Below, in pieces: positions 1 to 9,782 of a DNA stretch of 64,000 nt. The notes under the pieces were generated by a model. It had not been told where the DNA came from. It saw nothing but the letters and a program-made list of their open reading frames with translations, and ran no database searches. The position numbers were made by a program, and so were the translations under genes. The first letter of the stretch is position 1. Each line of letters starts with the position of its first letter. This DNA is from Sporosarcina highlanderae (GTDB taxonomy: Bacteria; Bacillota; Bacilli; Bacillales_A; Planococcaceae), in contig NZ_JAROCC010000004.1 of assembly GCF_030433715.1 (NCBI RefSeq), positions 124,001-188,000 on the forward strand, written 5' to 3'.

Positions 1-174
1 TACCCTAATAATAAGGAAGCCGGTTTGCATGATATAGACAATGGATAAAATCCAAAATCCGCCACGATGGGCAAATCTATTCGTATTTAAGTAATCGATA
101 AAGTAAAATACGAGACTGACCGCATACAGGATTATGATGATTTCGTGAAACATTGTCATAGTCATTTCAGCCAT
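1..174 (-). CDS. hemX: HemX-like membrane protein, N-terminal part only
   Basis: The reading frame starts 3 nt after the hemA stop and runs off the left edge of the window, so only about 58 N-terminal residues are visible. It begins MAEMTMTMFHEI and continues into a hydrophobic segment (IIIILYAVSLVFYFIDYL) and the start of a second one, as in the cytochrome c assembly-type protein HemX. In Bacillus HemX follows hemA and modulates glutamyl-tRNA reductase level. The identity rests on the position after hemA and on the FYFIDYL-type first helix. A second possible start (ATG of MTMTMF) lies 12 nt downstream. Confidence 0.8.
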   Translation of the reverse strand, partial: MAEMTMTMFHEIIIILYAVSLVFYFIDYLNTNRFAHRGGFWILSIVYIMQTGFLIIRV

Positions 175-177
175 CTT

Positions 178-1530
178 TTAAAATGATAAATCAGGCTGGG
201 CAGTCTTTTTTGCAATCTTTTTAGACTGTAACTGTTCTCTCACCGCGTCTGATTCTTTCTCCTCATCAGCAGCAAGGCCAAAGATTTGTTTGAACAAGGC
301 CAATTTTTCTGGGGCATTGTCGTCCATTGCCAGTTCCTTCGCTTGAAGGATTGGTTCTTTTAGTAATTGATTGATGATTGACTTGGTATGTTTGTTCAGT
401 ACTTTCTTTTCACGTTCTGTTAGATTAGGTATTTTGTTTTCGATACTCACCATAGTTTCGGATTGGATGCGGTTTGCTTTTTCCCGTAATTGAGTAATAA
501 GCGGAACTACGCCAAGAGTTGCTATCCATTCCTTAAAGGAAACGATTTCCCCTTCAATCATCAAACCGATTTCTTCAGCTGCACGCTTGCGTTCGGCAAG
601 GTTTGCTTCAACGATTCCTTGCAGATCATCGATATCGTACAGGAATACGTTCGGTAAATCACCGATCCGCGGATCTAAGTCTCGTGGCACTGCAATGTCT
701 ACCATGAAAAGCGGCTTTCCTTTGCGAAGTTTTTCTACGTACTGCATCAATTCAAAATCGATGACAAAATCAGTTGCCCCGGTGGAACTGATTAAAATAT
801 CAGCTTCCAATAAGGTACATTGCAATTCCTTCATTGATTTGGCAATACCACCGAATTGTTCTGCCATTTCTTCCGCTTTAGACAAAGTCCGATTTATGAC
901 TGTGACTTTCCCTGCACCGCTTCCATGAAGATTCTTAATCGCTAATTCGCCCATCTTACCTGCTCCAAGGATTGCGATATGTTTGTCATTCAGCGAACCG
1001 AATATTTTTTTCCCAAGTTCGACTGCAGCGTAGGAAACAGAGACTGCGTTATCGGCGATCGCTGTTTCGGAATGAGCGCGCTTCGCAAGCGTAACCGCCT
1101 GTTTGAATAATTCATTGAAGACAGTTCCCGTCGTACCGATTTCTTGAGCTTTTAAGAAACTATCCCGGACTTGTCCTAAGATCTGTGTTTCACCAAGAAC
1201 CATTGAATCGATTCCTGCTGTCACTCTCATCAAGTGTTCTATTGCCGCATCATTTTCGTATATAAGTAAGTGAGGAGATAGTTCCTCTATATCCATATTG
1301 AACCAATTGGCCAAAAACCGTTTAACATAATAGCGTCCCGTGTGAAGTTGGTCGGCTACTGCATAAATCTCGGTTCGATTACACGTAGATATAATCGTGT
1401 TCTCCAATATGCTTTTTTCCTTTTGAAGGGCTTGCATCGCTTTAGGCAATTCCGCCTCGACAAAAGATAATTTTTCCCTTATTTCAACAGGGGCTGTTCG
1501 GTAGTTTACACCGACCACGATAGTATTCAT
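178..1530 (-). CDS. hemA: Glutamyl-tRNA reductase
   Basis: This 450-aa enzyme reduces glutamyl-tRNA(Glu) to glutamate-1-semialdehyde with NADPH, the first committed step of C5-pathway tetrapyrrole synthesis in the cytoplasm. The catalytic cysteine is in the STCNRTEIY motif (Cys50). The Rossmann NADPH-binding segment is visible around residues 188-200 ([12 protein letters not shown]), and the C-terminal helical dimerisation domain follows. Length is normal for Bacillales HemA. The start ATG at 1530 has an upstream AGAGGTG-type ribosome site. It is the first gene of a hem operon continuing into hemX, and is separated from engB by an intrinsic terminator. Confidence 0.97.
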   Translation of the reverse strand: MNTIVVGVNYRTAPVEIREKLSFVEAELPKAMQALQKEKSILENTIISTCNRTEIYAVADQLHTGRYYVKRFLANWFNMDIEELSPHLLIYENDAAIEHLMRVTAGIDSMVLGETQILGQVRDSFLKAQEIGTTGTVFNELFKQAVTLAKRAHSETAIADNAVSVSYAAVELGKKIFGSLNDKHIAILGAGKMGELAIKNLHGSGAGKVTVINRTLSKAEEMAEQFGGIAKSMKELQCTLLEADILISSTGATDFVIDFELMQYVEKLRKGKPLFMVDIAVPRDLDPRIGDLPNVFLYDIDDLQGIVEANLAERKRAAEEIGLMIEGEIVSFKEWIATLGVVPLITQLREKANRIQSETMVSIENKIPNLTEREKKVLNKHTKSIINQLLKEPILQAKELAMDDNAPEKLALFKQIFGLAADEEKESDAVREQLQSKKIAKKTAQPDLSF

Positions 1531-1656
1531 AAGGTGTCCACACCTCTCCCGTTCATTTTTACATAATCAATTATAACATAATCCATTATTTTAATCGGTC
1601 AATAATGTGACTAAACATTGAAGAATCAACAGCTACAACACGGCTTCATAGTGAAA

Positions 1657-1687
1657 AAATCCGGATGAAGGGTACGTCATCCGGATT
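1657..1687 (-). terminator. Intrinsic terminator after engB
   Basis: A 12-bp stem (AAATCCGGATGA paired with TCATCCGGATTT) is followed on the minus strand by a T run. It lies just after the engB stop and separates the lon-engB unit from hemA. Confidence 0.85.
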
Positions 1688-1691
1688 TGTA

Positions 1692-2273
1692 TTACATTCT
1701 TTTTTCTATTTCACGCCAAGCTTCGTCCATCCCGATCCCTTTTTCAGATGAGAATACAATTAAAGGATCACCGGCACGCATAAACAATTCATCTTTGATG
1801 ATTTTCTTATGCTTTTCCCATTTCCCCTTCGGTATTTTATCCGCTTTTGTCGCAATGATAATTACAGGGATGTCATAATGGCCTAAAAAGTCGTACATGA
1901 GGCAATCGTCTTTACTTGGTGGATGACGAAGATCTACGATTTGCACAACAGCACGCAACTGTTCCCTACCTGTCAAATAGCGCTCAATCATACCACCCCA
2001 TGCTTCGCGTTCAGACTTCGATACCTTAGCATAGCCATAGCCGGGTACGTCAACGAAAAATAACTTTTCCTCGATTTTATAAAAATTCAAGGTCTGTGTC
2101 TTTCCGGGTTTGGAAGAAGTTCTCGCTAAACTTTTCCGACCAATCATTTTATTGATAAACGATGACTTTCCTACATTGGATCGTCCCGCTAAAGCAAATT
2201 CCGGAAATCCGTCATCAGGATATTGTTCTGGTTTTACAGCACTCATAATCATTTCAACTTGGTTAACTTTCAT
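1692..2273 (-). CDS. engB: Ribosome biogenesis GTP-binding protein EngB/YsxC
   Basis: This 193-aa TrmE-Era-EngA-like GTPase is required for late assembly of the 50S ribosomal subunit. The G1 loop is GRSNVGKSS (about residues 29-37), G3 is DVPGYGYA, and G4 is ATKADK. Length is typical for the family. The start overlaps the stop of lon by 4 nt (ATGA), indicating translational coupling. The order lon-engB-hemA is the conserved Bacillus arrangement. Confidence 0.96.
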   Translation of the reverse strand: MKVNQVEMIMSAVKPEQYPDDGFPEFALAGRSNVGKSSFINKMIGRKSLARTSSKPGKTQTLNFYKIEEKLFFVDVPGYGYAKVSKSEREAWGGMIERYLTGREQLRAVVQIVDLRHPPSKDDCLMYDFLGHYDIPVIIIATKADKIPKGKWEKHKKIIKDELFMRAGDPLIVFSSEKGIGMDEAWREIEKRM

Positions 2274-4594
2274 TCGGATGCCTCCTCTAATGCAATTGCT
2301 AATACTTCTTCAGCATCCGAAACAAGCTTGAATGTCAGCTCACTACGTACACTTTCAGGTATATCTTCAATATCACGTTCATTTGCTTCCGGCAAAATAA
2401 TCGTTGTCAAACCTGCCCTATGAGCGCTCAACGATTTCTCCTTCACTCCGCCAATCGGCAACACCCTGCCGCGAAGTGTGATTTCACCGGTCATACCAAC
2501 TTCCCGACGGATCGGTCGCCTCGTCAAAGACGAAACTAAAGCTGTTGCAATCGTCACACCTGCTGAAGGTCCGTCTTTTGGAACCGCTCCTTCTGGTACA
2601 TGGATGTGAATATCGCTTTTTTCATGGAAGTCAGAGTCGATATTGAACTCCGCCGCTTTTGATCGAACATAGGAAAGTGCCGTTTGGGCGGATTCTTTCA
2701 TGACATCACCTAATTTTCCAGTCAATATCAATTTCCCTTTACCTGGAGATAGCGACACTTCTATTTGCAACGTGTCCCCGCCGACAGTCGTGTAAGCAAG
2801 CCCAGTCGCAACACCGATTTGATTTTTCTTTTCAGCTTGCCCGTAACTATGTTTTCTCTTACCTAAAAGGGTTTCGAGGGTTTTCGCACTAACCGTCACA
2901 CTTTTCTTTTCTCCCATTACGATTTGCTTTGCAGCTCTTCGGCATATCCGGGCAATTTCACGTTCCAACCCGCGGACTCCAGCCTCTCGTGTATAATAAC
3001 GGACAATATTCATTATCGCCTCGTCATTAATGCGCACTTGAGACTTTGTTAAACCATGTTCTTTTAACTGTTTTGGAATCAGATGGTTTTTAGCAATTGC
3101 ACGTTTTTCAATTTCCGTATAACCCGGAATTGATATTACTTCCATCCGATCTCTTAACGGGCCAGGTATTGAACCTAAATCATTTGATGTGGCGATGAAT
3201 AGCACATTCGATAAATCATATGGCTCTTCAATATAATGATCGCTGAAAGTCGAATTCTGTTCAGGATCCAAGACCTCAAGCATTGCCGCGGACGGGTCTC
3301 CCCTGAAGTCATTTGACATTTTGTCAATTTCATCAAGCAAAAAGACCGGATTTATCTTACCTGCCTTTTTCATACCTTGTATGATACGACCAGGCATTGC
3401 CCCCACGTACGTACGACGATGCCCTCTTATTTCCGATTCATCCCTCACACCACCGAGTGAGATTCTAACAAAATTCCTGCCTAATGATTCCGCGATCGAA
3501 CGAGCAAGAGAAGTCTTTCCTACACCTGGGGGACCGTCGAGACAAAGGATTGGACCACGCAATGAGTTGGTCATTTGACGGACGGCCAAATACTCCAAAA
3601 TCCGTTCTTTAACTGATTCCAATCCTTCATGGTCACGGTTTAAAATCATTTCAGAGCGTTTAATGTCCAATTGATCTTCAGAAGCTTTAGACCACGGCAA
3701 AGAGATCAGCCAATCGATGTAATTCCGGATTACACCGCTTTCAGCGGATGCCGAGTGGACTTTTTCATAACGATCAAGTTCTCTAAGTGCCGCTTCCTTT
3801 ACATGGTCAGGCATTCCGACATCTTCAATTTTTTGGGTTAACTCGACAACCTCGATGCTTTTTCCGTCTTTGTCTCCAAGTTCCTTTTGAATTGCTTTCA
3901 TCTGTTCGCGCAGATAGAATTCTTTTTGGGTCCGTTCCATCGCTTCTTTTACACGGCTATTGATTTTCTTTTCCAATTCAAGGATTTCCTGTTCATTATG
4001 CAGCTTGTTTATAAGGAATTCCAGTCTCTCTTTAACATCAATAATTTCAAGAATTTCCTGTTTCGCGGAAACCTTCAATGGTAAATGTGAAGCAATCATA
4101 TCCGCAAGCCTTCCGGGTTCTTCGATGGTAGAAATTGAGTCGAACGTTTCCTGTGAAATCTTCGCTGAGTAATTTGCAAAGTTCTTAAAATACGGAATTA
4201 ATGTACGCATGAGAGCAATACTTTCAGCATCAACTTCCGTATCTTCCGGAATCCTTTCTATATCAACGACTGGATATAAATCAGCTTCCTCATAATTCGT
4301 CCATTTTGCACGCTCAATACCTTCGATAAACAACCGGTATGTTCCATTATTCAGTTCAGTCAATGATTTGACGTGAGCCAATAGACCAATTTTATATAGG
4401 TCATCCGCGTCCGGGCTTTCAACGCTTGTATCTTTTTGTGAAGCAAGCATGATTAAATTACCATTTGCAATTGCATGCTCCACTGCAAATACGGAGCGCT
4501 CTCTCCCGACGTCAATATGTAAAACCATCGTCGGGTAAACCAACATCCCGCGCAAAGGCAACAAAGGCACATTTAGCTTTTTTCTTTTTGGCAT
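2270..4594 (-). CDS. lon: ATP-dependent protease LonA
   Basis: This is an ATP-driven Ser-Lys protease that degrades misfolded and regulatory proteins. In order it has a LON substrate-binding domain ([16 protein letters not shown] at the N-terminus), a coiled-coil middle, an AAA+ module with Walker [10 protein letters not shown] and Walker B FLLDEIDK, and a C-terminal protease domain with Ser in DGPSAG and Lys in GGVKEK. The start chosen is the ATG at 4594 (MPKRKKLNV), preceded by GGAGGTGA; an in-frame upstream ATG at 4663 would add a 23-residue tail with no support. In B. subtilis lonB lies between clpX and lonA, but it is absent here. Confidence 0.96.
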   Translation of the reverse strand: MPKRKKLNVPLLPLRGMLVYPTMVLHIDVGRERSVFAVEHAIANGNLIMLASQKDTSVESPDADDLYKIGLLAHVKSLTELNNGTYRLFIEGIERAKWTNYEEADLYPVVDIERIPEDTEVDAESIALMRTLIPYFKNFANYSAKISQETFDSISTIEEPGRLADMIASHLPLKVSAKQEILEIIDVKERLEFLINKLHNEQEILELEKKINSRVKEAMERTQKEFYLREQMKAIQKELGDKDGKSIEVVELTQKIEDVGMPDHVKEAALRELDRYEKVHSASAESGVIRNYIDWLISLPWSKASEDQLDIKRSEMILNRDHEGLESVKERILEYLAVRQMTNSLRGPILCLDGPPGVGKTSLARSIAESLGRNFVRISLGGVRDESEIRGHRRTYVGAMPGRIIQGMKKAGKINPVFLLDEIDKMSNDFRGDPSAAMLEVLDPEQNSTFSDHYIEEPYDLSNVLFIATSNDLGSIPGPLRDRMEVISIPGYTEIEKRAIAKNHLIPKQLKEHGLTKSQVRINDEAIMNIVRYYTREAGVRGLEREIARICRRAAKQIVMGEKKSVTVSAKTLETLLGKRKHSYGQAEKKNQIGVATGLAYTTVGGDTLQIEVSLSPGKGKLILTGKLGDVMKESAQTALSYVRSKAAEFNIDSDFHEKSDIHIHVPEGAVPKDGPSAGVTIATALVSSLTRRPIRREVGMTGEITLRGRVLPIGGVKEKSLSAHRAGLTTIILPEANERDIEDIPESVRSELTFKLVSDAEEVLAIALEEASE

Positions 4595-4651
4595 GCGGAA
4601 GTCACCTCCATAAGATATGTATATCCAATTTAGCCAGTCATATAAGGTGGA

Positions 4652-4706
4652 AAAAGCCGACAACCGAAGAGCGAAAAGATCGCATCGCCGGAGTCAGCTT
4701 TATTCC
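4652..4706 (-). terminator. Probable intrinsic terminator after clpX
   Basis: An imperfect inverted repeat (AAAGCTGAC arm paired with GTCGGCTTTTT) lies directly after the clpX stop on the minus strand and ends in a T run. The stem contains mismatches, so confidence is moderate. Confidence 0.5.
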
Positions 4707-4714
4707 TCCAAATA

Positions 4715-5992
4715 TCATGCCGTATTTTTCTCTTGATCGAGATCGAATTGCGTACCATCTTCTCGATATAGAATCGGGCTTGACTTCTTTAGGACGGATT
4801 CTTTCGTAATGATACATTGTGTAACTTCATCAAGCGACGGAAGTTCATACATGATATCCAACATGATGTTTTCAATGATTGAACGCAAACCCCGAGCACC
4901 TGTTTTCCGTACAATCGCTTCTTTTGCAATTTCAAGAAGTGCATCGTCTTCAAACTTAAGTTCAACCCCATCAAGTTCAACCATTTTTTGATATTGCTTT
5001 ACAATCGCATTCTTTGGAACTGTAAGGATTTGGTAAAGCATCTGCTCATCTAACTGTTCAAGTGTAGCAATTACAGGTAAACGGCCGATGAATTCGGGAA
5101 TAAGGCCAAAACGCTGTAAATCTTCAGGAATCAGCTTCGATAGCAAAGAAGTTTCTTCCGCGGAAGCTTCTTCAGTGTTCGTGCCAAATCCAATCACTTT
5201 TTGTCCAGTACGACGTTTGATGATTTCTTCCATACCATCAAATGCTCCACCAACGATAAACAAGATATTCGTCGTGTCGATTTGAAGGAATTCCTGATGC
5301 GGATGCTTACGCCCTCCTTGAGGTGGAACACTTGCAACCGTACCTTCAAGAATTTTCAATAGTGCCTGTTGAACTCCCTCACCTGAGACATCACGAGTGA
5401 TGGATGCATTTTCAGACTTTCGCGCAACCTTATCAATTTCATCGATATAAATAATACCTTTTTCAGCCCGCTCAATATCAAAATCTGCAGCTTGAATAAG
5501 TTTCAACAGAATATTTTCAACATCCTCGCCGACATATCCGGCTTCAGTAAGTGAAGTTGCATCCGCAATTGCAAATGGTACATCCAATATACGTGCCAAT
5601 GTTTGTGCCAACAAAGTTTTACCGCTACCAGTTGGACCAATCAAAACGATATTCGATTTGGCGATCTCAACATCATCAACCTTGCTATTCGTATTGATGC
5701 GTTTGTAGTGGTTATATACAGCAACGGCCAATGATTTTTTTGCCCGATCCTGACCAATAATATATTCATCTAAAATGCCTTGGATTTCACGTGGTTTCGG
5801 AACGTCTTTCAGCTCGAAATGTTCATCAAGGCCAACTTCCTCCTCAACGATTTCCGCGCATAGTTCGACGCATTCATCACAAATATAGACACCCTGACCT
5901 GCAACTAATTTCCTTACTTGGTCTTGGGTTTTACCACAAAAAGAACAGCTTAGATTATCTTTTTCGTCATTAAATTTGAACATCAAGCTCAC
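4715..5992 (-). CDS. clpX: ClpX, ATPase subunit of the ClpXP protease
   Basis: This 425-aa AAA+ unfoldase recognises substrates and threads them into ClpP. The N-terminal zinc-binding domain shows four cysteines (CSFCGK and CDECVELC, about residues 16-41). Walker A is GPTGSGKT and Walker B is IIYIDEIDK. The pore loop and the IGF loop (KVIGFGT) that docks ClpP are present. Length is normal. It is transcribed after tig, with a terminator between the two, and upstream of lon. Confidence 0.97.
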   Translation of the reverse strand: MSLMFKFNDEKDNLSCSFCGKTQDQVRKLVAGQGVYICDECVELCAEIVEEEVGLDEHFELKDVPKPREIQGILDEYIIGQDRAKKSLAVAVYNHYKRINTNSKVDDVEIAKSNIVLIGPTGSGKTLLAQTLARILDVPFAIADATSLTEAGYVGEDVENILLKLIQAADFDIERAEKGIIYIDEIDKVARKSENASITRDVSGEGVQQALLKILEGTVASVPPQGGRKHPHQEFLQIDTTNILFIVGGAFDGMEEIIKRRTGQKVIGFGTNTEEASAEETSLLSKLIPEDLQRFGLIPEFIGRLPVIATLEQLDEQMLYQILTVPKNAIVKQYQKMVELDGVELKFEDDALLEIAKEAIVRKTGARGLRSIIENIMLDIMYELPSLDEVTQCIITKESVLKKSSPILYREDGTQFDLDQEKNTA

Positions 5993-6088
5993 CCCTATTC
6001 AAGTGACAATCTTACAAGATTCCCCCGTTTTAAGCAACTAATTCGAACTTACCATTATTACCAAAAGGGATAATTCTTCCTATGAAAA

Positions 6089-6116
6089 ACAAGGTACGGA
6101 AAACCGCACCTTGTCT
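6089..6116 (-). terminator. Intrinsic terminator after tig
   Basis: A GC-rich stem (AAGGTGCGG paired with CCGTACCTT, loop TTTT) is followed by a T run on the minus strand. It sits 14 nt after the trigger factor stop. Confidence 0.8.
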
Positions 6117-6129
6117 TATTCATCTACAA

Positions 6130-7416
6130 TTATTCAGCGATTTTAGCGTTTTCCACTAAGAATTCAACTGCTTTATTGAATCTCAAATCATTTTCAAGAA
6201 CTTTAGTTCCGCCTAAAGTTTGTTTAATTTGGTCAATTTCCATATTAAACTGATCAGCCATTTTTTGAAGCTCAGCGTTGATTTCCTCTTCGGTCACTTC
6301 AAGGTTTTCAGCCTTTCCGATTGCTTCAAGAGTCAATGAAACACGAACACGGTTTAGTGCATCGTCTCTCATTTGGCTACGTAAAGCTGCTTCGTCTTGA
6401 CCTGAGAATTGGAAGTAAAGTTCAAGGTTCATGCCTTGCATTTGAAGGCGTTGGCCGAACTCATCCATCATACGATCGACTTCTGAATCGATCATTACTT
6501 CTGGAATATCGATTTCAGCGTTTCTTGCAGCGGCTTCGACAAGATCGTCACGCAATGCTGTTTCGGATGCACGTTTCTTCTCTTCAGCAGACTGGTCTTT
6601 CATTTTCGTACGAAGAGCTTCAAGGCTTTCAACTTCCTCGTCGATTTCTTTTGCAAGCTCATCATCAAGTGCAGGGATTTCTTTTGATTTGATTTCATGA
6701 ATTTTCACTTTGAATACAGCCGGCTTACCAGCTAATTCAGCAGCGTGATATTCTTCTGGGAAAGAAACTTCAACGTCTTTTTCTTCACCTTGTTTCAAAC
6801 CAACAAGTTGCTCCTCGAATCCAGGGATGAATGAACCAGAACCGATTTCAAGGTCATATCCTTCTGCTTTTCCGCCTTCGAACGCTTCGCCATCAACGAA
6901 CCCTTCAAAGTCAAGGTTAACTGTGTCGCCGTTTTCTACAGCGCCGTCTTCTTTAACGACCATTTCAGCGAATTTTTGTTGACGATCTTTTAATTGCTCT
7001 TCAATTTCTTCGTCAGTAACTTCTGTTTCTTGACGTTTCACTTCAAGACCTTTATATTCACCAAGTTTAACTTCTGGCTTCAATGTAACATGTGCTTTGA
7101 AGATAAGCGTTTTGCCTTTTTCCATTTCATCGATTTCGATTTCAGGTTGTGCAATCGGCTCTACACCAGATTCGTCAAGTGCGTTTGTATATGCTTCAGG
7201 AAGGATGATGTCAAGTGCATCATTGTAAAGTGCTTCAACACCGTACATTCTCTCGAACATTTTACGTGGCATTTTCCCTTTACGGAATCCTGGTGCTTGA
7301 ACTGTTTTTACAACTTTCTTGAATGCTTCATCAATTGCTGCGTCCACTTTTTCAGCAGGAACTTCAACAGTTAAAGTACCTTTATTACCTTCTTCTTTTT
7401 CCCATTTAACAGACAT
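6130..7416 (-). CDS. tig: Trigger factor, ribosome-associated chaperone and prolyl isomerase
   Basis: This 428-aa protein binds near the ribosome exit tunnel and helps nascent chains fold. The N-terminal ribosome-binding domain carries the signature GFRKGKMPR (about residues 43-51). A central FKBP-type PPIase domain spans about residues 150-245 ([29 protein letters not shown]), and a helical C-terminal domain follows. Start ATG 7416 has CGGAGG upstream. The tig-clpX-lon order is typical of Bacillales. Confidence 0.97.
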   Translation of the reverse strand: MSVKWEKEEGNKGTLTVEVPAEKVDAAIDEAFKKVVKTVQAPGFRKGKMPRKMFERMYGVEALYNDALDIILPEAYTNALDESGVEPIAQPEIEIDEMEKGKTLIFKAHVTLKPEVKLGEYKGLEVKRQETEVTDEEIEEQLKDRQQKFAEMVVKEDGAVENGDTVNLDFEGFVDGEAFEGGKAEGYDLEIGSGSFIPGFEEQLVGLKQGEEKDVEVSFPEEYHAAELAGKPAVFKVKIHEIKSKEIPALDDELAKEIDEEVESLEALRTKMKDQSAEEKKRASETALRDDLVEAAARNAEIDIPEVMIDSEVDRMMDEFGQRLQMQGMNLELYFQFSGQDEAALRSQMRDDALNRVRVSLTLEAIGKAENLEVTEEEINAELQKMADQFNMEIDQIKQTLGGTKVLENDLRFNKAVEFLVENAKIAE

Positions 7417-7525
7417 TTAAAAAACCTCCGAATCATTATGACCAATATATTTTCGTTATTGAATACGCCATTTTCAACCCTTACAGTATATCATAGTCTT
7501 TCGATCTTTCAACAGATTTAATACG

Positions 7526-8512
7526 TTATCTGTCTGTCTGCTCATCGATTTTTTTTATCAATGAATTCAATTCCGTATCTAACATCGGTTCCCCTTGAAA
7601 CATGCTTTCTATGTATTGAGTATAAGCTGTCGCAACTTCCGCTGTTGAATACCCATCCCAGTTAAACGGATAGGCGATTATACTGTATCGCTTAGCCGCA
7701 TCGAGCGCCATTTGCATTCGTGATGGATCCTTCTCGGCTATTTCACAAATGAGATTGACAACCTCTTTGTAACGATCATGGTATCCAGGAGGGTCCATAT
7801 CATAAGGGATGACTGTTTTAGTGTTACCGAATTTCGTGATGGTCACTTCCTGTTTATATCCGGATTCAAAAAGAAGGACAAGAATATACGTAATGACAAT
7901 CGGATGTAAGCCTTCCTTTTCAACAATATCGTGAAAAAGTTCCATTACTGATTTATCCGATTTTCTGTATGCCAATGCTGCAATCATTTCTTGTTGCTCA
8001 GTAATTGATTTGTCTAAGAATTCTTCTACAGTGAAGATTTCATTTGCGACTTTTGGTTCGTCATGTTCACTAACGTATCTATGGGAAAGTCTTTTGTTTA
8101 GGTCCCGCAGATAGTTGAACTTCTTCTCCATTTCAGGTGGAACAATTTCTTCATCAAGAAGTGCTTCAATCGTCATTTCAACTTCTTCATAGTGTTGTAA
8201 TTGAATGCTGATTGCCAAGTACAATTCCATAGCGTCAAGGTATTCGGTGGTGCCGCTATAAAGTAATTTGCTGGCTATTTCCTTTGCTTCTTCGAAATTC
8301 TTTGTTTCATATAAAGCTACTGCATATGGTGCCAAGAATCGGGGGTTATCGGGATCGAAACGATACACTTGTTCAAAAGCTTCCACAGCTTCAGGGTAGT
8401 TGGTGTCTTCTACGGCATCCAATCCTTTTTCGATAAGCGATTCCAGGGCACCAGGGAACATGACGACGTTTTCCTTTTTCAATAGCCTTCCATATCTATT
8501 TCTTTTTCTCAC
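7526..8512 (-). CDS. ysoA: TPR-repeat protein, YsoA-like
   Basis: A protein of about 328 aa with tetratricopeptide-like helical pairs in its first half (for example NYPEAVEAFEQVYRFDPDNP at about 45-64 and NFEEAKEIASKLLY). The second half is all-helical with no recognised catalytic motif. B. subtilis has the TPR protein YsoA in the same place upstream of tig, which gives the name; function is unknown. I prefer the GTG at 8512 because AAGGTGA lies 5 nt upstream. An in-frame TTG at 8539 overlaps its own GGAGGG and would add nine basic residues. Confidence 0.8.
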   Translation of the reverse strand: MRKRNRYGRLLKKENVVMFPGALESLIEKGLDAVEDTNYPEAVEAFEQVYRFDPDNPRFLAPYAVALYETKNFEEAKEIASKLLYSGTTEYLDAMELYLAISIQLQHYEEVEMTIEALLDEEIVPPEMEKKFNYLRDLNKRLSHRYVSEHDEPKVANEIFTVEEFLDKSITEQQEMIAALAYRKSDKSVMELFHDIVEKEGLHPIVITYILVLLFESGYKQEVTITKFGNTKTVIPYDMDPPGYHDRYKEVVNLICEIAEKDPSRMQMALDAAKRYSIIAYPFNWDGYSTAEVATAYTQYIESMFQGEPMLDTELNSLIKKIDEQTDR

Positions 8513-8708
8513 GGGTCTCACCTTCTTTCGTCCCTCCAATATATCATATAGCTTTTTCTAACTGGGAATTAAATATTCGTTAGGCAAACGTAATTTTCAA
8601 TTTCATATTAATGAATTTCTTTTTCATTAGATTTCCCTTATGAGTGAGATATAAACTGTAAAGGGAAAAGAAAGTGGAAACCATCTTGGGTGGGTCTAAA
8701 GTAATAAA

Positions 8709-8824
8709 ACGACGATAACGCCTGGGATTTGACCGATAACTTCCCGAAAGTGACCGATAACTTGTGCAGAATGACCGATAATTCGCTAAAAGTGACCGAT
8801 AACTCTCTGGAATTGACTGATATC
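8709..8824. repeat. Tandem array, exact 21-nt period, about six units
   Basis: The motif TGACCGATAA recurs at 8730, 8751, 8772 and 8793. A degenerate copy begins at 8814 and another in phase near 8709. The spacing is exactly 21 nt while the 11 nt between motifs vary. It lies between ysoA and the CheR-type gene, about 27 nt past that gene's terminator. The rest of the 8540-8948 gap shows no gene. Confidence 0.9.
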
Positions 8825-8850
8825 TTGCTAACGGTTAACTTTCCATATAA

Positions 8851-8884
8851 AAACCGCTCCCGTCACCCTTGACTGAAGCGGTTT
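8851..8884 (-). terminator. Intrinsic terminator of the signalling cluster
   Basis: AAACCGCT pairs with AGCGGTTT around an 18-nt loop and is followed by a short T run on the minus strand. It closes the cheR-like transcription unit. Confidence 0.75.
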
Positions 8885-8948
8885 CATTTATATGGCGGTT
8901 GAATAACTTAAGGATCAACGCTATATCTGGCATCCCTTTGTATTGCCG

Positions 8949-9782
8949 CTAGTGTTTTTGGTATATTTTTTGAGCACTACTAATTGCCTGATAGTATTCT
9001 TTACTCATTATTGATTCTTTGTCACCTAGACATAGGAAACCGAAAGGGGTTAGGCTTTCGTGGAAAAGTTGGTATACCTTTTCCTTCAACGTCTTGTTAA
9101 AGTAAATCATTACATTACGGCAAAGAATTAAATGAAACTCGTTGAATGATTGATCTGTTACTAAATTATGTTCGGCGAAAATTATATTTTTGCTCAAAGA
9201 TGAGTCAAATTTCGCCACATTACCACTAACAGAATAGTACTCCGAAAAAGCGTGTGCTCCACCTGCTTTTAAATAGTTGTTAGTATACTTTTTCATAACT
9301 TCTAAAGGATATTGACCTCTTCTTGCAATTCCAAGGGCCTTCTCATTGATATCTGTTGCATAGATTTTCGCCTTGTCGTACAGGCCTTCTTCTTGTAATA
9401 AAATAGCCATTGAGTAGACTTCCTCACCCGTCGCACAGCCAGCATGCCATATTCTTAGGGAAGGATATGTGCGCAGATGTGGGATTATTTTCTCCCTTAT
9501 CGCCAAGAAGAACGATGGGTCTCGGAACATTTCAGTTACATTGATCGAAAAATCCAGCAAGAGTCTTTTTAAGCATTCCGAATCCCGTAGAGTCTTTTCC
9601 ATCAAGCCTAAAATACTGTTTAACCTTTCTTCATAGACACGATGCCATATTCGGCGCCTAATTGAATTATAAGCATAGTCCCGAAAGTCGTAGCCATACC
9701 ATTCGTAAATACCTTGAAGGAACAGTTGGATTTCCAACTGTTCTAATTCATCCATCTCTGTTTGAAGTTCATTATTATTCAC
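8949..9782 (-). CDS. CheR-type protein methyltransferase (RsbM-like)
   Basis: This 277-aa SAM-dependent glutamate O-methyltransferase of the CheR family has an N-terminal all-alpha domain, the NVTEMFRDP signature (about residues 83-91), a SAM-binding loop HAGCATGEE (about 118-126) and the C-terminal RNVMIYF motif. Its start overlaps the stop of the upstream hybrid kinase by 8 nt, so the two are probably co-translated. No chemotaxis receptor lies nearby. In the B. cereus group a CheR-type enzyme, RsbM, methylates the hybrid kinase RsbK; the domain layout here matches, so the neighbouring kinase is the likely substrate (inference). Confidence 0.85.
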   Translation of the reverse strand: MNNNELQTEMDELEQLEIQLFLQGIYEWYGYDFRDYAYNSIRRRIWHRVYEERLNSILGLMEKTLRDSECLKRLLLDFSINVTEMFRDPSFFLAIREKIIPHLRTYPSLRIWHAGCATGEEVYSMAILLQEEGLYDKAKIYATDINEKALGIARRGQYPLEVMKKYTNNYLKAGGAHAFSEYYSVSGNVAKFDSSLSKNIIFAEHNLVTDQSFNEFHLILCRNVMIYFNKTLKEKVYQLFHESLTPFGFLCLGDKESIMSKEYYQAISSAQKIYQKH

